IMG/VR virus record: IMGVR_UViG_3300017613_001793
Coordinates: 1-58,936 of that record
DNA from: a virus
DNA length: 58,936 bases
Direction: 5' to 3' (one strand)
How positions within the stretch are numbered: position 1 is the first letter of the stretch; each line of letters begins with the position of its first letter. The position numbers and the translations under genes were made by a program. Below the pieces are notes generated by a model. The model made no database searches and was not told the origin of the DNA. It saw only the letters and a program-made list of their open reading frames with translations. This document shows positions 8,843 to 16,750 of the stretch, piece after piece.

Positions 8843-9748
8843 CTAAAATGCATTTGGTATGCTTTTTGGTGTCGACTTTGCTTTCGATAAAGGGTACGAC
8901 GTTCTTTGGTTATTATTTACGAAGTAAGAAAAGAACTCTTGAGTTAGTGTAAGTATATTGCAATCGTTCTGAACTACATTTCCAAACATCCAGTACAGAG
9001 AATTATCAATAGCCTTCATAGGTATATAATCTATGTAGCTGACTCTCGACTCAACAACCTCAAAGTTTCTTTTAATTGTGAAAAAGCCATTGGCTTCCCC
9101 TCTTCGTTCTATTAGAGAACCTTGTTGAATGCTTTTAAAGCCCAACAGCTTGGCTAGATTACCGCAACTAATCTTATTTTGAATTCCACCTCTCATCATA
9201 CAAGACTTATGGTCTTCCCTTAGTTGTTTAATCCTCCCCAAAGTTTCTGGGCTGTTATCCTTAGTTCTCTGATATTTAATCTTTCTATTTATTTTAGTTT
9301 TTTCCTTATGTGCTTGGTTTTTAGAATTCTTATGCACATCTAATAATTCAATGAAGTTTTTAAACTTCTTAGTATCTTCCAATCCTTCTACATTTATGCC
9401 CTGATACCTATGACTCTTGGCTATATTTTTCTTAGCTCCAGAGAAACGTATCTTGACACCTATTAATTTAAGAGCTCTTTTGTAAGATATAACTTGATAG
9501 CCTACAACTTTACCTTTAATTACATATGGGATTAGGAAACCTGCTGTCACAAGCTTCTTTAGATAAATTGTTATCGATGCAGGGGAAAGAGTGGATGCTT
9601 CTTCTATGGATTTATTGATAGAGCCAATTCTTAGCTCTCCATCTTTCAATGTTTTCAATTTTAAATAAAACAAATACTCGCTGCTTAACCCTTTGGATTT
9701 AGCAGCGCGATAAGAACCATAAAAGTATTTGATGTATTTCCTTTCCAT
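8843..9748 (-). CDS. Winged-helix DNA-binding protein, monocistronic
   Basis: A 301-residue basic protein. Residues about 15-85 look like a winged helix: helices in GLSSEYLFYLKLKTL and INKSIEEASTLSPASITIYL, then a wing GFLIPYVIKGKVVGYQVI. A second possible DNA-binding part is at about 205-250 (SCGNLAKLLGFKS, then QQGSLIERR). I chose the ATG at 9748 because the longer reading begins with TTG inside the terminator stem. The gene has terminators on both sides. A replication initiator or a regulator are both plausible; the sequence does not decide. Confidence 0.6.
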   Translation of the reverse strand: MERKYIKYFYGSYRAAKSKGLSSEYLFYLKLKTLKDGELRIGSINKSIEEASTLSPASITIYLKKLVTAGFLIPYVIKGKVVGYQVISYKRALKLIGVKIRFSGAKKNIAKSHRYQGINVEGLEDTKKFKNFIELLDVHKNSKNQAHKEKTKINRKIKYQRTKDNSPETLGRIKQLREDHKSCMMRGGIQNKISCGNLAKLLGFKSIQQGSLIERRGEANGFFTIKRNFEVVESRVSYIDYIPMKAIDNSLYWMFGNVVQNDCNILTLTQEFFSYFVNNNQRTSYPLSKAKSTPKSIPNAF

Positions 9749-9750
9749 AA

Positions 9751-9807
9751 AAAAACCCGGCAAAGTGCATAATGAAATGCGAGCTTGGAAAGGCTGGCCG
9801 GGTTTTT
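9751..9807 (-). terminator. Branched terminator directly upstream of the winged-helix gene
   Basis: An 11-bp closing stem, AAAAACCCGGC (9751-9761) with GCCGGGTTTTT (9797-9807), encloses 35 bases that can form two inner hairpins (GCAT/ATGC at 9767-9780 and AGC/GCT at about 9782-9795). On the minus strand a run of seven T follows, and the next codon is the ATG at 9748. It ends the unit that finishes at 9926. Because it touches the start codon it could also act as an attenuator or translational switch. The 118 bases between it and the gene at 9926 show no gene. Confidence 0.7.
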
Positions 9808-9925
9808 AGGTTCAAATTATATAGAGATATGATTTGCTATGTATGTCTAAAAAACTCACTCCACGCCTTCCCCTGCGTTGATAAATTATTATGTGGTAAA
9901 ATTAACTACTTTCTATATACGAAAG

Positions 9926-10432
9926 TCAATTTCCCTGAAGAATTTTGTGATAAAAGTAAACTTTTTCTATTAAGTCTGTGAAACTCAAGTCGGTAAGTGT
10001 GAATAAATACATTCCTGTTATGAAGGCAATTACCTTAATGGCAATGTAAAATATCCTAAAATTCACGTGAACGAAGTGAACTGACCACCATATTTCCTTA
10101 CCAATGAGTCGAGGTAATTTGAAATAGAACCAAGTCCTTTGAAAAAATATATCCCACTTTGCTACTGTCCCTAAATAAAAGAATGGCTTATTCATTCCAT
10201 AATTCATAAATTGGTCAAAAACAGCTGTAAATATTAATGCCGACCCCAAAGACCAACAAGCGCATTGAGTTCCCATTGCTAAAAAGAAGTATAGGCGCAT
10301 AATCCAACGCGACACATGACTTTCTATATATTGCTGTTTAGTTATATGCTCGACATCTATTAATGCTGAGACAGCAGCGAAACCGAGAGCCGCGAATATG
10401 CCTAACAGGGCAATCGTAAGAGTGTACAACAT
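9926..10432 (-). CDS. Multi-span membrane protein, unknown function
   Basis: A 168-residue protein with about three membrane helices (residues about 3-25, 45-72, 122-148) and an aromatic-rich central loop. The start overlaps the stop of the 71-residue membrane protein upstream by 1 base (TAATG), so the two are probably made together and may form one complex. No holin or transporter family is recognisable. It is the last gene before the branched terminator. Confidence 0.55.
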   Translation of the reverse strand: MLYTLTIALLGIFAALGFAAVSALIDVEHITKQQYIESHVSRWIMRLYFFLAMGTQCACWSLGSALIFTAVFDQFMNYGMNKPFFYLGTVAKWDIFFQRTWFYFKLPRLIGKEIWWSVHFVHVNFRIFYIAIKVIAFITGMYLFTLTDLSFTDLIEKVYFYHKILQGN

Positions 10433-10647
10433 TATTTTAAAATGTTTTTATAGTTTAAATAATGTAGGAATGGAACTACCACTAGAGCTAGTGCATAGAT
10501 ACCTAATGAGAAATACCAGACTGGGCTTTCTCTAATAATTTCTGTAATCAAAATAAGGGTCGCCATAATTAACAGCGCCCCTATAAAATTTAATGCTTTC
10601 TTTCTTCCAAGAAGATATCCTATGAATGTATCGTTTTTATTTTCCAT
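10432..10647 (-). CDS. Small two-span membrane protein
   Basis: A 71-residue protein with two hydrophobic helices (about 18-37 and 44-62) joined by a short loop (RESPVWYF) and a charged N-terminus. The size and topology fit a holin-like protein, but no endolysin gene is nearby to support that. It is coupled to the larger membrane protein that follows. Confidence 0.5.
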   Translation of the reverse strand: MENKNDTFIGYLLGRKKALNFIGALLIMATLILITEIIRESPVWYFSLGIYALALVVVPFLHYLNYKNILK

Positions 10648-10666
10648 AGGATAAAGTTAACCATTT

Positions 10667-10990
10667 TTATTTCGGTTTTCCAAATTTCTTACCGAAATGT
10701 GCCCTCTCATGCTTATCTAACCCAATAGAAGGCGCAGTATCATTATGCCAAGACTCTTTTCTCCTAGCAGCTTTTTCTGACTTTTTGCGACCTTTTCCTC
10801 GGATTCTTTCATGAGTAGCAATCGAAATAGAGGCGATTCCCATCATTTTTAACTCTAATTCTGGATTGTTAGGACAATGTACTTTTTCGTTAGAGTCTTC
10901 ATTTTTCACTTCGGCTACGAAGTCTCTTTTACCTTTAACGAATTTCTTATCACAGTCACAATCCGAGCACCAAAAATTTCCTTTTACCAT
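10667..10990 (-). CDS. Small basic cysteine-containing protein, unknown function
   Basis: I place the start at the ATG at 10990, 1 base after the stop of the RuvC-like gene; an upstream ATG at 11020 would overlap that gene by 29 bases. The product has about 107 residues. The N-terminal region holds C-x2-C-x-C (FWCSDCDCDKKF) and one further Cys about 27 residues later (HCPNN), so a zinc site is likely. The C-terminal half is very basic with a Lys/Arg-rich stretch, which suggests nucleic-acid binding. Family not recognised. Confidence 0.5.
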   Translation of the reverse strand: MVKGNFWCSDCDCDKKFVKGKRDFVAEVKNEDSNEKVHCPNNPELELKMMGIASISIATHERIRGKGRKKSEKAARRKESWHNDTAPSIGLDKHERAHFGKKFGKPK

Positions 10991-10991
10991 C

Positions 10992-11504
10992 TTAATATTT
11001 TCTTCTACAGTGTTCTGCAATTAATAATGCATCCACAATGCCGTCATGGGCTACTCTGGACCTTTCTGAACCTAAGAATTTTTCTCCAGGAAATAAGCGC
11101 TGTGCAGCTACCAAAGAAGTGGCTTTCGTATCAGTCTTCATTTTTCCCTTTGACTTCTTCTTTATAACTGAGACACCTTCCCACATTTCTTTTTGCCAAG
11201 CTTTCGGAGCTACCTTTATCCAACGTAATCCGTTAGCAATAGTCATTCCTTCTAGTAAACCTAAGCATCTTCCAAATTGAAAGTTGGCCTTAGCTCCAGC
11301 ACCAAATATAGAGTGTACGTCCTCTATTCCAACCACACTTATTTCATATGTAGTATTGTACTGTTTAAATATCTCAGCCAATGCAGTGATGTCTATTTCC
11401 TTTTCTTTAATCAAAGGGATTTTGCAGTAGTCCACAATTTTCTTATCGTGTCCTATAACTGCAATCGCCCCTTTCTTTCCTACGTCAATTCCGATACTAA
11501 CCAT
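10992..11504 (-). CDS. RuvC-like Holliday junction resolvase
   Basis: A 170-residue RNase H-fold nuclease. It begins with the strand SIGIDVGKKGAIAVI carrying the first acidic residue (D7). The second acidic residue is in VVGIEDVHSIFGAG (about 56-69), a form of the RuvC family E-x-(Q/D) motif. The last acidic pair is in AHDGIVDALLIAEH (about 151-164). The length matches RuvC (about 170). The enzyme would cut four-way junctions during recombination-linked replication or before packaging. Its neighbours are the Mre11/Rad50-like pair, which fits a recombination module. Confidence 0.85.
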   Translation of the reverse strand: MVSIGIDVGKKGAIAVIGHDKKIVDYCKIPLIKEKEIDITALAEIFKQYNTTYEISVVGIEDVHSIFGAGAKANFQFGRCLGLLEGMTIANGLRWIKVAPKAWQKEMWEGVSVIKKKSKGKMKTDTKATSLVAAQRLFPGEKFLGSERSRVAHDGIVDALLIAEHCRRKY

Positions 11505-11732
11505 TTATTTCATTTTAAATGACTTACCTTCTTTAACCCTATTCCCCTTGATATAATCAATTGTAAGGGCAAGTGCTTTCTTTAAGTCCTTATTTTCTAC
11601 TTTTTTCTTTGTCGAAAAGATATAGAATCCCCATAATTGTGTTTTCTTTCCATAACTATGAGTGAAAACTAATCCTTTAGTCTCATTAGTTAATACTTTC
11701 AGTTCTTCGAACAATCCTCCTATTTCTGCCAT
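11505..11732 (-). CDS. Hypothetical protein (75 aa)
   Basis: A small basic protein between the Rad50-like and RuvC-like genes. It appears to have a beta-hairpin (GLVFTHSYGKK, then LWGFYIFSTKK) and a helical C-terminus. No family recognised. Its placement suggests an accessory role in recombination. Confidence 0.5.
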   Translation of the reverse strand: MAEIGGLFEELKVLTNETKGLVFTHSYGKKTQLWGFYIFSTKKKVENKDLKKALALTIDYIKGNRVKEGKSFKMK

Positions 11733-11743
11733 AATTTATTGTT

Positions 11744-13831
11744 TTAATTGTAACTTGTAATATTACTGATTTTATTTTCCTTAGTCACTTCTAACATGCT
11801 GCAATCCACATTTGGTTGCGATTGTGCTATCATGAATACTGTTTTATCCACATCATTTAATGAAGTAGCGATGGCGCCCATAGCTTCTCCGTCGGCGCTT
11901 TCTAATATTTCATCACAGAATAAAAGGTCTAGCCCACCATTCTTACATGAAGTATTAATTAATGTCTGCATGGATAGGATACACGACAAATCTACTTTTG
12001 CCTTTTCCCCTCCAGAGAACTTACCGAAGCTTTCTGTAGTTAAATTATCTCTACTTATTTCGATTGAGATTTCTTCCTTCATTTTACCATTAGCTAACTC
12101 CCTGAACCCATCTATGACAACCCTATTATCACATTTCATCTTATCTAGGAAATGATTAGCTTGCTGTTCGATTAATGTCAGCGATTGGTTGGCCAAGAAT
12201 GATTTGAATCTTTTAAAGTTCACTTTCCATTCAGTTATTTCATCTAACTTCTCTGTTTCTACTTCCAGTAGGTTTCCATTCTTGATAATAAGCGACTCTT
12301 GTTCCTTTATTTGTTCACCGAGCTTCTTGATTAATGCAATGGTTGGGTCTGGTTCTTCATTTATTTCAAATATCTTCCCCTTGATTTCCTTAATCTCCCC
12401 TTCCAATTCCTCTATTCTCCTATTAGCTCTATCACACATTCTTTGCTGAGACTCAACTCCATCTAGGCATCGTTGTAGGCGATTAGCTATGTCCCTTCTA
12501 TTACCCAGCTCCCTTTTTTCTTCTTCTCTTTTTGCCCTTAGCTTGTCATTAAGGTCTCTCACCTCTTCTTTGAACTCCACTCTAGCATCTTCCAATTCCT
12601 TTTCCAATTCCTCTTTAAGTTCTCTCGACTCCTTTAATGAACCATTGGCCACATCTATATCTGTTGCCAGTATTTCGCACACCTGAACTTCTATTTCTAA
12701 CTGCTCTTTGCATTCTTCTAGGTCCATTTCAACCTCTCCTACTAAGAATTTGTGGCTACACGATGGGCATTCAATTTCCCCCAGAATTATTTTATCTAGC
12801 TTAGAGCGCTTAATTTCCGACTCTCGTAATAATCCTTTGTTCTCGAGAACTTCTGTTGACACCTCTTTAATTATTTCTGACACCTCCTGGATAGATGCAT
12901 TCATTTCATCTCTAGTATCTAGATTGAATTCTGTCTGCCTTTCCCCAATCATTTTCTCAATCTCGTCGATTTCTTTGTAGATATCTTCTACCTTGGTCAA
13001 CTTAGCTTCCTCGCCTTCTATCTTAACCTTTCTTTCTTCATAAGATTCTAGATTCTTTCTTGCAGCCTCTTCTTCCTTAATAAAGTCTTGGATTCCACCC
13101 ATCTTCTGCATCACTCTTTCTTTGAGAGACTCTACTCTTTTAGCTTTCTCTGCCATCATATCCCTAACCTTAGCCTCAGATACCTGTTCTTGTAGTAATT
13201 CTATTTTAGATGAACAGCTAGCTTTCGCCTTAATTATTTCATTCACAACATTTTGTTGTTCTGCAGCATCCAATTCTATTTGTGGAAAAACTGCATCTAT
13301 ATAATCAGCTTTTGAGAAACGATTTATTACTTCTTTTTTCTGAGTGTCTGAAGACAATAGCAGAGATGCGTATTTCTCCTTTGATATTAAGTAGTAGTTA
13401 GCTAGGTCACTGGCACTTATTTCTAAATACTCAAGAATGACCTTGCTTGTTTCTGCAGGCTTTAAATCCTCCAGGTCTTCTCTTAATACATCATTCTCAT
13501 ATAGTTTTACGGTGGTTGCCTTTTTAGCGAGAATTTCTCTTACAATTCTTAGACTCATCCCTATAACTGGATTCTCTATTACTAAAGTTATTGTCGCCTT
13601 ATCCTGGCCGTTTCTAATTAACTCCTTATTCTTTGACTTACGAAGAGAGTTCCCAGTCATGCAGAAATACACCATTTCTAGAATACATGACTTTCCCGAG
13701 CCATTGCTTTCCACACCTCTATCTGTAAGATTTTTCCCATAGATTAGAGTAGTGTCCCTTTGTTTGACTTCAATTTCTGTTTTTTCGTGAGAGAGAAAAT
13801 CCTCTGCACTTATGCTTTTTAAACTCCACAT
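11744..13831 (-). CDS. Rad50/SbcC-like recombination ATPase (T4 gp46-type)
   Basis: A 695-residue SMC-family ATPase. Walker A is near the N-terminus (SNGSGKSCI, 42-50). A long coiled coil of about 200-590 is broken by a zinc hook CPSC (355-358). Near the C-terminus come the ABC signature FGKFSGGEKAKVDLSC and Walker B LDLLFCDEILESAD. With the Mre11-like partner encoded upstream it forms the exonuclease/endonuclease complex that resects DNA ends for recombination-dependent replication. The length is shorter than SbcC (about 1050) and near T4 gp46 (560). The start has an ACATCGGT leader. Confidence 0.93.
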   Translation of the reverse strand: MWSLKSISAEDFLSHEKTEIEVKQRDTTLIYGKNLTDRGVESNGSGKSCILEMVYFCMTGNSLRKSKNKELIRNGQDKATITLVIENPVIGMSLRIVREILAKKATTVKLYENDVLREDLEDLKPAETSKVILEYLEISASDLANYYLISKEKYASLLLSSDTQKKEVINRFSKADYIDAVFPQIELDAAEQQNVVNEIIKAKASCSSKIELLQEQVSEAKVRDMMAEKAKRVESLKERVMQKMGGIQDFIKEEEAARKNLESYEERKVKIEGEEAKLTKVEDIYKEIDEIEKMIGERQTEFNLDTRDEMNASIQEVSEIIKEVSTEVLENKGLLRESEIKRSKLDKIILGEIECPSCSHKFLVGEVEMDLEECKEQLEIEVQVCEILATDIDVANGSLKESRELKEELEKELEDARVEFKEEVRDLNDKLRAKREEEKRELGNRRDIANRLQRCLDGVESQQRMCDRANRRIEELEGEIKEIKGKIFEINEEPDPTIALIKKLGEQIKEQESLIIKNGNLLEVETEKLDEITEWKVNFKRFKSFLANQSLTLIEQQANHFLDKMKCDNRVVIDGFRELANGKMKEEISIEISRDNLTTESFGKFSGGEKAKVDLSCILSMQTLINTSCKNGGLDLLFCDEILESADGEAMGAIATSLNDVDKTVFMIAQSQPNVDCSMLEVTKENKISNITSYN

Positions 13832-13838
13832 ACCGATG

Positions 13839-14870
13839 TTATATTAATTCTAAATATTTTTGACCCTTCTTAACGTCTTTAATTTCCCCTGCCTTACAGA
13901 ACTCCGTGAAAGCTTCTTTGATATTTGACCTATCAAATACTATTAGTTCGCCTTCATTTATCTGCTTTTTAATAACTTTGGTCTCGTCTTCGTATTTTAC
14001 GTCGAAACCTAATTCTTCCATCTCCACTTTATTTATGGCTTCCAATTTCTCTTTTCCACCCCTAAATAATACCCTTACATGATTTTCTGTATTCTTGTGT
14101 TCCTTCTGAACTTTTTTGAGAGCCTCTTTATCTCCTGCCTTAACCTCTACTTTTATGTAGTGTGGAAAGTCTAGCTGGAAGTATTCGAATGTAGCATCAT
14201 CATATAATACTGTCACACCCTTCTCATTATCTTCCCCGTAGTTTCCTGCAAACATTGAGCCGATGTAGTGGATATTCTTTCCTACCTTACTTCTATTATG
14301 GTAATGCCCTACAAATACTGCATCAAATTTAGCAAACATTTTAGAAGTTAATGAGTTCTCCACAGCACTAGCGTCATTATTCTTTACACCAGTAACAGCT
14401 ATATGCGTGAGGAGTACGTTTTTTCTTGTCGTGTCGACATTTTTTACTGCCTTCTTTAGATAATCCTTGTAGTTGCCATCTTCCTTGAAATAAGGTATGA
14501 AATGTATCCTCACTTTACCTAAGTCTAAATGATTGTAGTTCTTAATCAGATTACAATACTTGTCAAATACATCTAGGTAGCTGTTTTCACTGTCTAAATT
14601 AGTTTTGTCATGATTCCCTGGGATTTGATATACATCTAAATCCTCCTCATCATCCTGAAATAAATTGAATATTGTTTTTGCTGTACGTAGCGAAGTTTCT
14701 GGTTGGGCGTTTCTTGTAGTGAAGAAATCTCCCCCATGACAGAATGTATTTATCCCTAGTTGTTTCATTAGTGCAATTGATTGCTTGAAACATGAAATAA
14801 CTAATTCCTCGTTACTTTTCTTTAGGTGACTATCTGTACCTAATACTGCTATTGCTTTTCTTTCTGCCAT
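13839..14870 (-). CDS. Mre11/SbcD-like nuclease (T4 gp47-type)
   Basis: A metallophosphoesterase of 343 residues. Its motifs are in the expected order: TDSHL (near residue 13), GGDFF (about 42), GNHDKTN (about 84), LTHIAV (about 157) and VGHYHN (about 190). It would be the nuclease partner of the Rad50-like ATPase whose gene starts 8 bases downstream. I chose the ATG at 14870 (MAERKAIAVLG) because the leader motif AAAATCGG ends exactly at it; a longer reading would start with TTG. Confidence 0.93.
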   Translation of the reverse strand: MAERKAIAVLGTDSHLKKSNEELVISCFKQSIALMKQLGINTFCHGGDFFTTRNAQPETSLRTAKTIFNLFQDDEEDLDVYQIPGNHDKTNLDSENSYLDVFDKYCNLIKNYNHLDLGKVRIHFIPYFKEDGNYKDYLKKAVKNVDTTRKNVLLTHIAVTGVKNNDASAVENSLTSKMFAKFDAVFVGHYHNRSKVGKNIHYIGSMFAGNYGEDNEKGVTVLYDDATFEYFQLDFPHYIKVEVKAGDKEALKKVQKEHKNTENHVRVLFRGGKEKLEAINKVEMEELGFDVKYEDETKVIKKQINEGELIVFDRSNIKEAFTEFCKAGEIKDVKKGQKYLELI

Positions 14871-14896
14871 CCGATTTTCCAATTTTAATTATGTTG

Positions 14897-14970
14897 ATGC
14901 CCACCCGAGGTTCGAACTCGGAATCTTCTGTACCAAAAACAGATGTGTTAGCCAGTTACACTAGCGGGCA
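14897..14970 (-). tRNA. tRNA-Gln (anticodon UUG)
   Basis: The minus strand folds into a full cloverleaf of 74 bases. The acceptor stem is TGCCCGC/GTGGGCA with one G-T pair. The D stem is GTGT/ACAC with GG in the loop. The anticodon stem is TCTGT/ACAGA around the loop TTTTGGT, and the T arm is CCGAG-TTCGAAC-CTCGG. The anticodon TTG reads CAA (Gln). CCA is not encoded and must be added. It lies 8 bases after the lipoprotein gene and upstream of the Mre11-like gene. Confidence 0.93.
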
Positions 14971-14977
14971 TGGGTTT

Positions 14978-15205
14978 TTATTCTCCTACTGGTCTCGGCT
15001 TATATGCCGCTCCAGTTAAGAAGTCAATTCCTATTCCAATAGGAAAAAACCAAGCATTGAAGATTAATGGTGCTACTCTTACCCTTCTTTTTTCTTCTCC
15101 AGGCTTAGGCTTAGTTGTTTGGTGCTTTGTAATATGCCCACCGAATACCGATGCACAACTTGAAAATGTTACTGCTATTGCTACTAATAATAATACTTTT
15201 TTCAT
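14978..15205 (-). CDS. Small lipoprotein
   Basis: A 75-residue protein with a lipoprotein signal peptide: MKK, a hydrophobic core (VLLLVAIAVTF) and a lipobox ending at C17 (FSSC). The mature part begins CASVFGGHIT and ends with the pattern IDFLTGAAYKPRPVG. Similar small lipoproteins occur in Bacteroidota genomes and their phages, as far as I recall. A surface or periplasmic role such as superinfection exclusion is possible. It lies between two tRNA-type genes, a typical place for extra cargo genes. Confidence 0.75.
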   Translation of the reverse strand: MKKVLLLVAIAVTFSSCASVFGGHITKHQTTKPKPGEEKRRVRVAPLIFNAWFFPIGIGIDFLTGAAYKPRPVGE

Positions 15206-15227
15206 AATCTCTGTTTTTTAATTGTTA

Positions 15228-15298
15228 GAACCACACATGAGAGTCGAACTCATGGACCCCATCTATGATGCGGTACTCTATCCGGTAGAGCTGTGGTT
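15228..15298 (-). tRNA. Degenerate tRNA or tRNA-like RNA, anticodon uncertain
   Basis: The minus strand gives an acceptor stem AACCACA/TGTGGTT, a D arm (GCTC/GAGT around a loop with GG) and a clear T arm (ATGAG-TTCGACT-CTCAT). The total is only about 71 bases. The linker between acceptor and D stem is missing and the variable loop has 3 bases. The anticodon stem is imperfect (CCGCA/TGGGG with one G-G mismatch). The loop TCATAGA would place ATA as anticodon with C at position 33; shifting by one gives CAT (Met/Ile) with a weaker stem. It may be decaying or a non-standard tRNA. Confidence 0.5.
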
Positions 15299-15342
15299 AC
15301 TGCCATCCTCATTGCTTAAACCTAGAGGTAGGACTTCTTCTT

Positions 15343-16728
15343 TTATGCTTTTTTCTTCTTATTTCTAAGAGCTGCAATTCGGTCTTTAGCTGACCCTCCT
15401 TTTTTAGCTGCAGGCTTTTCCTCTTTAACTTCGTCTTCGAAAGGTAAAGGTTCCACTACAGGAGCTTCTTCTTCTTCTTCCTCTGCTTCTTCTTCCCCCT
15501 CATCTTCTTCCTCTATTTCATCTTCCTCTTCTTCAACTTCTTCCTCTTCCGCAGCAACTGCATTCTGTGCCTCATCTAACCAAGCAAAAAGCATTTCTCT
15601 GATTTCTTCGTCAGTCATCTTTTTGGTAACGATGATTCCACATTCGTTCTCTTTATTGAAAGCTTTCAATGCTTTTCTATCCATTGCATCGAAATCGAAT
15701 TCAGCTACTTCACCTTCTTTTTCAGAAGCCTCTCCTTCTTCATCCTTTGCTTTTGGTGCTGGATATGCTCTAGATAATTCTTCGCATATATCTAAGAAAG
15801 CTTCATGTGCGAATACTCCGAAGTCGTTAGCTTCATCTAAGTTTTTTAAACCTTCCATCGCAGTATCGAAATCTGCTGAAGTATAGCAATCCACATATTG
15901 GTCATGCAATGAATCGAATTCCATGAAGTCGTCCAATTGCTTGTCTGTTAATGGTGCTAAATTAATTTGCTTTGTTTCTTTGTTGAATGACGAATCGATT
16001 TCAGACTTATAATAATCCATTGCCTTTTTAGCATCTTTATTATAAGTAACATCAAACAACCTTCCATCATCTGGGTCAGTGAATGGATTAGTAGACTCAC
16101 TACCTAATGGCTCATCTGAGCTCTCTCTTGCGATAAGGTCATTCAATCTTATCTTAACTGCTTTTCCAATCGGAAGTTTTCCGAATGTACTTACACCACC
16201 CACAACTTTGTCTGCAAACATCATCCATTCTGGCTTCCCAGTAATTCCGTTTACTCTTTGTGCTGGTACTGGAGAATACTTACCATAAATAGGCAATAGT
16301 TTTTCGGTAACTGCAGCTTCATCATTACCTTCCCCTCTTAATGTTCTTGTCAAGAACTTGATATATTCATCAACGATATCTTTTCCAACAGAACTGTGGA
16401 TTCTACCATCAAATACTCTTTTGCGAACCTTTTTCATTTTAGGTACCCCGCCTTCCATGACAACTTTTCCGTCATCATCTCTTTCTTTTACTTCTACTTC
16501 CAACCACCATCTTTGAACTGGCACTACAAATGAATGTGTTGCACCGTCTTCCGTTGGGTGTGCTGGGTACAGACGGAATCTGTTTAATCCGTCTTCGATT
16601 TTATGATACGTTGCGAACGTATTCTCAAATTCCTTACCTGCAGCTTTATCTACTGCCTTGTCTTGAGCTTCTAATTCAGCTGCTGTGACTGTGCTCTTGA
16701 ATTTACTTCTGTCAAATTTTCCTGCCAT
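15343..16728 (-). CDS. Probable single-stranded DNA-binding protein (gp32-like)
   Basis: A 461-residue protein with a globular N-terminal two thirds. The region about residues 40-80 (KIEDGLNRFRLYPAHP, HSFVVPVQRWWLEV) resembles the start of phage gp32-type OB-fold proteins. A long acidic low-complexity part (about 385-435, mostly Glu) and a short basic end (KKGGSAKDRIAALRNKKKKA) follow. The acidic tail is typical of SSB proteins, which use it to recruit partners. It is placed with replication and recombination genes. The assignment rests on architecture and weak similarity, so a different DNA-binding role is possible. Confidence 0.5.
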   Translation of the reverse strand: MAGKFDRSKFKSTVTAAELEAQDKAVDKAAGKEFENTFATYHKIEDGLNRFRLYPAHPTEDGATHSFVVPVQRWWLEVEVKERDDDGKVVMEGGVPKMKKVRKRVFDGRIHSSVGKDIVDEYIKFLTRTLRGEGNDEAAVTEKLLPIYGKYSPVPAQRVNGITGKPEWMMFADKVVGGVSTFGKLPIGKAVKIRLNDLIARESSDEPLGSESTNPFTDPDDGRLFDVTYNKDAKKAMDYYKSEIDSSFNKETKQINLAPLTDKQLDDFMEFDSLHDQYVDCYTSADFDTAMEGLKNLDEANDFGVFAHEAFLDICEELSRAYPAPKAKDEEGEASEKEGEVAEFDFDAMDRKALKAFNKENECGIIVTKKMTDEEIREMLFAWLDEAQNAVAAEEEEVEEEEDEIEEEDEGEEEAEEEEEEAPVVEPLPFEDEVKEEKPAAKKGGSAKDRIAALRNKKKKA

Positions 16729-16750
16729 CTTTCTTTTTTTTAAATTAAAT

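Noticed and set aside
9772-9981. Plus-strand frame of 69 codons between the branched terminator and the membrane gene
   Set aside because: It begins inside the terminator hairpin, runs into the membrane protein gene on the other strand, and shows no family features; every other supported gene is on the minus strand.
14871-14882. Longer start (TTG) for the Mre11-like gene
   Set aside because: The ATCGG leader motif ends directly at the internal ATG at 14870, as in other genes here, and the protein's first beta strand begins right after it.
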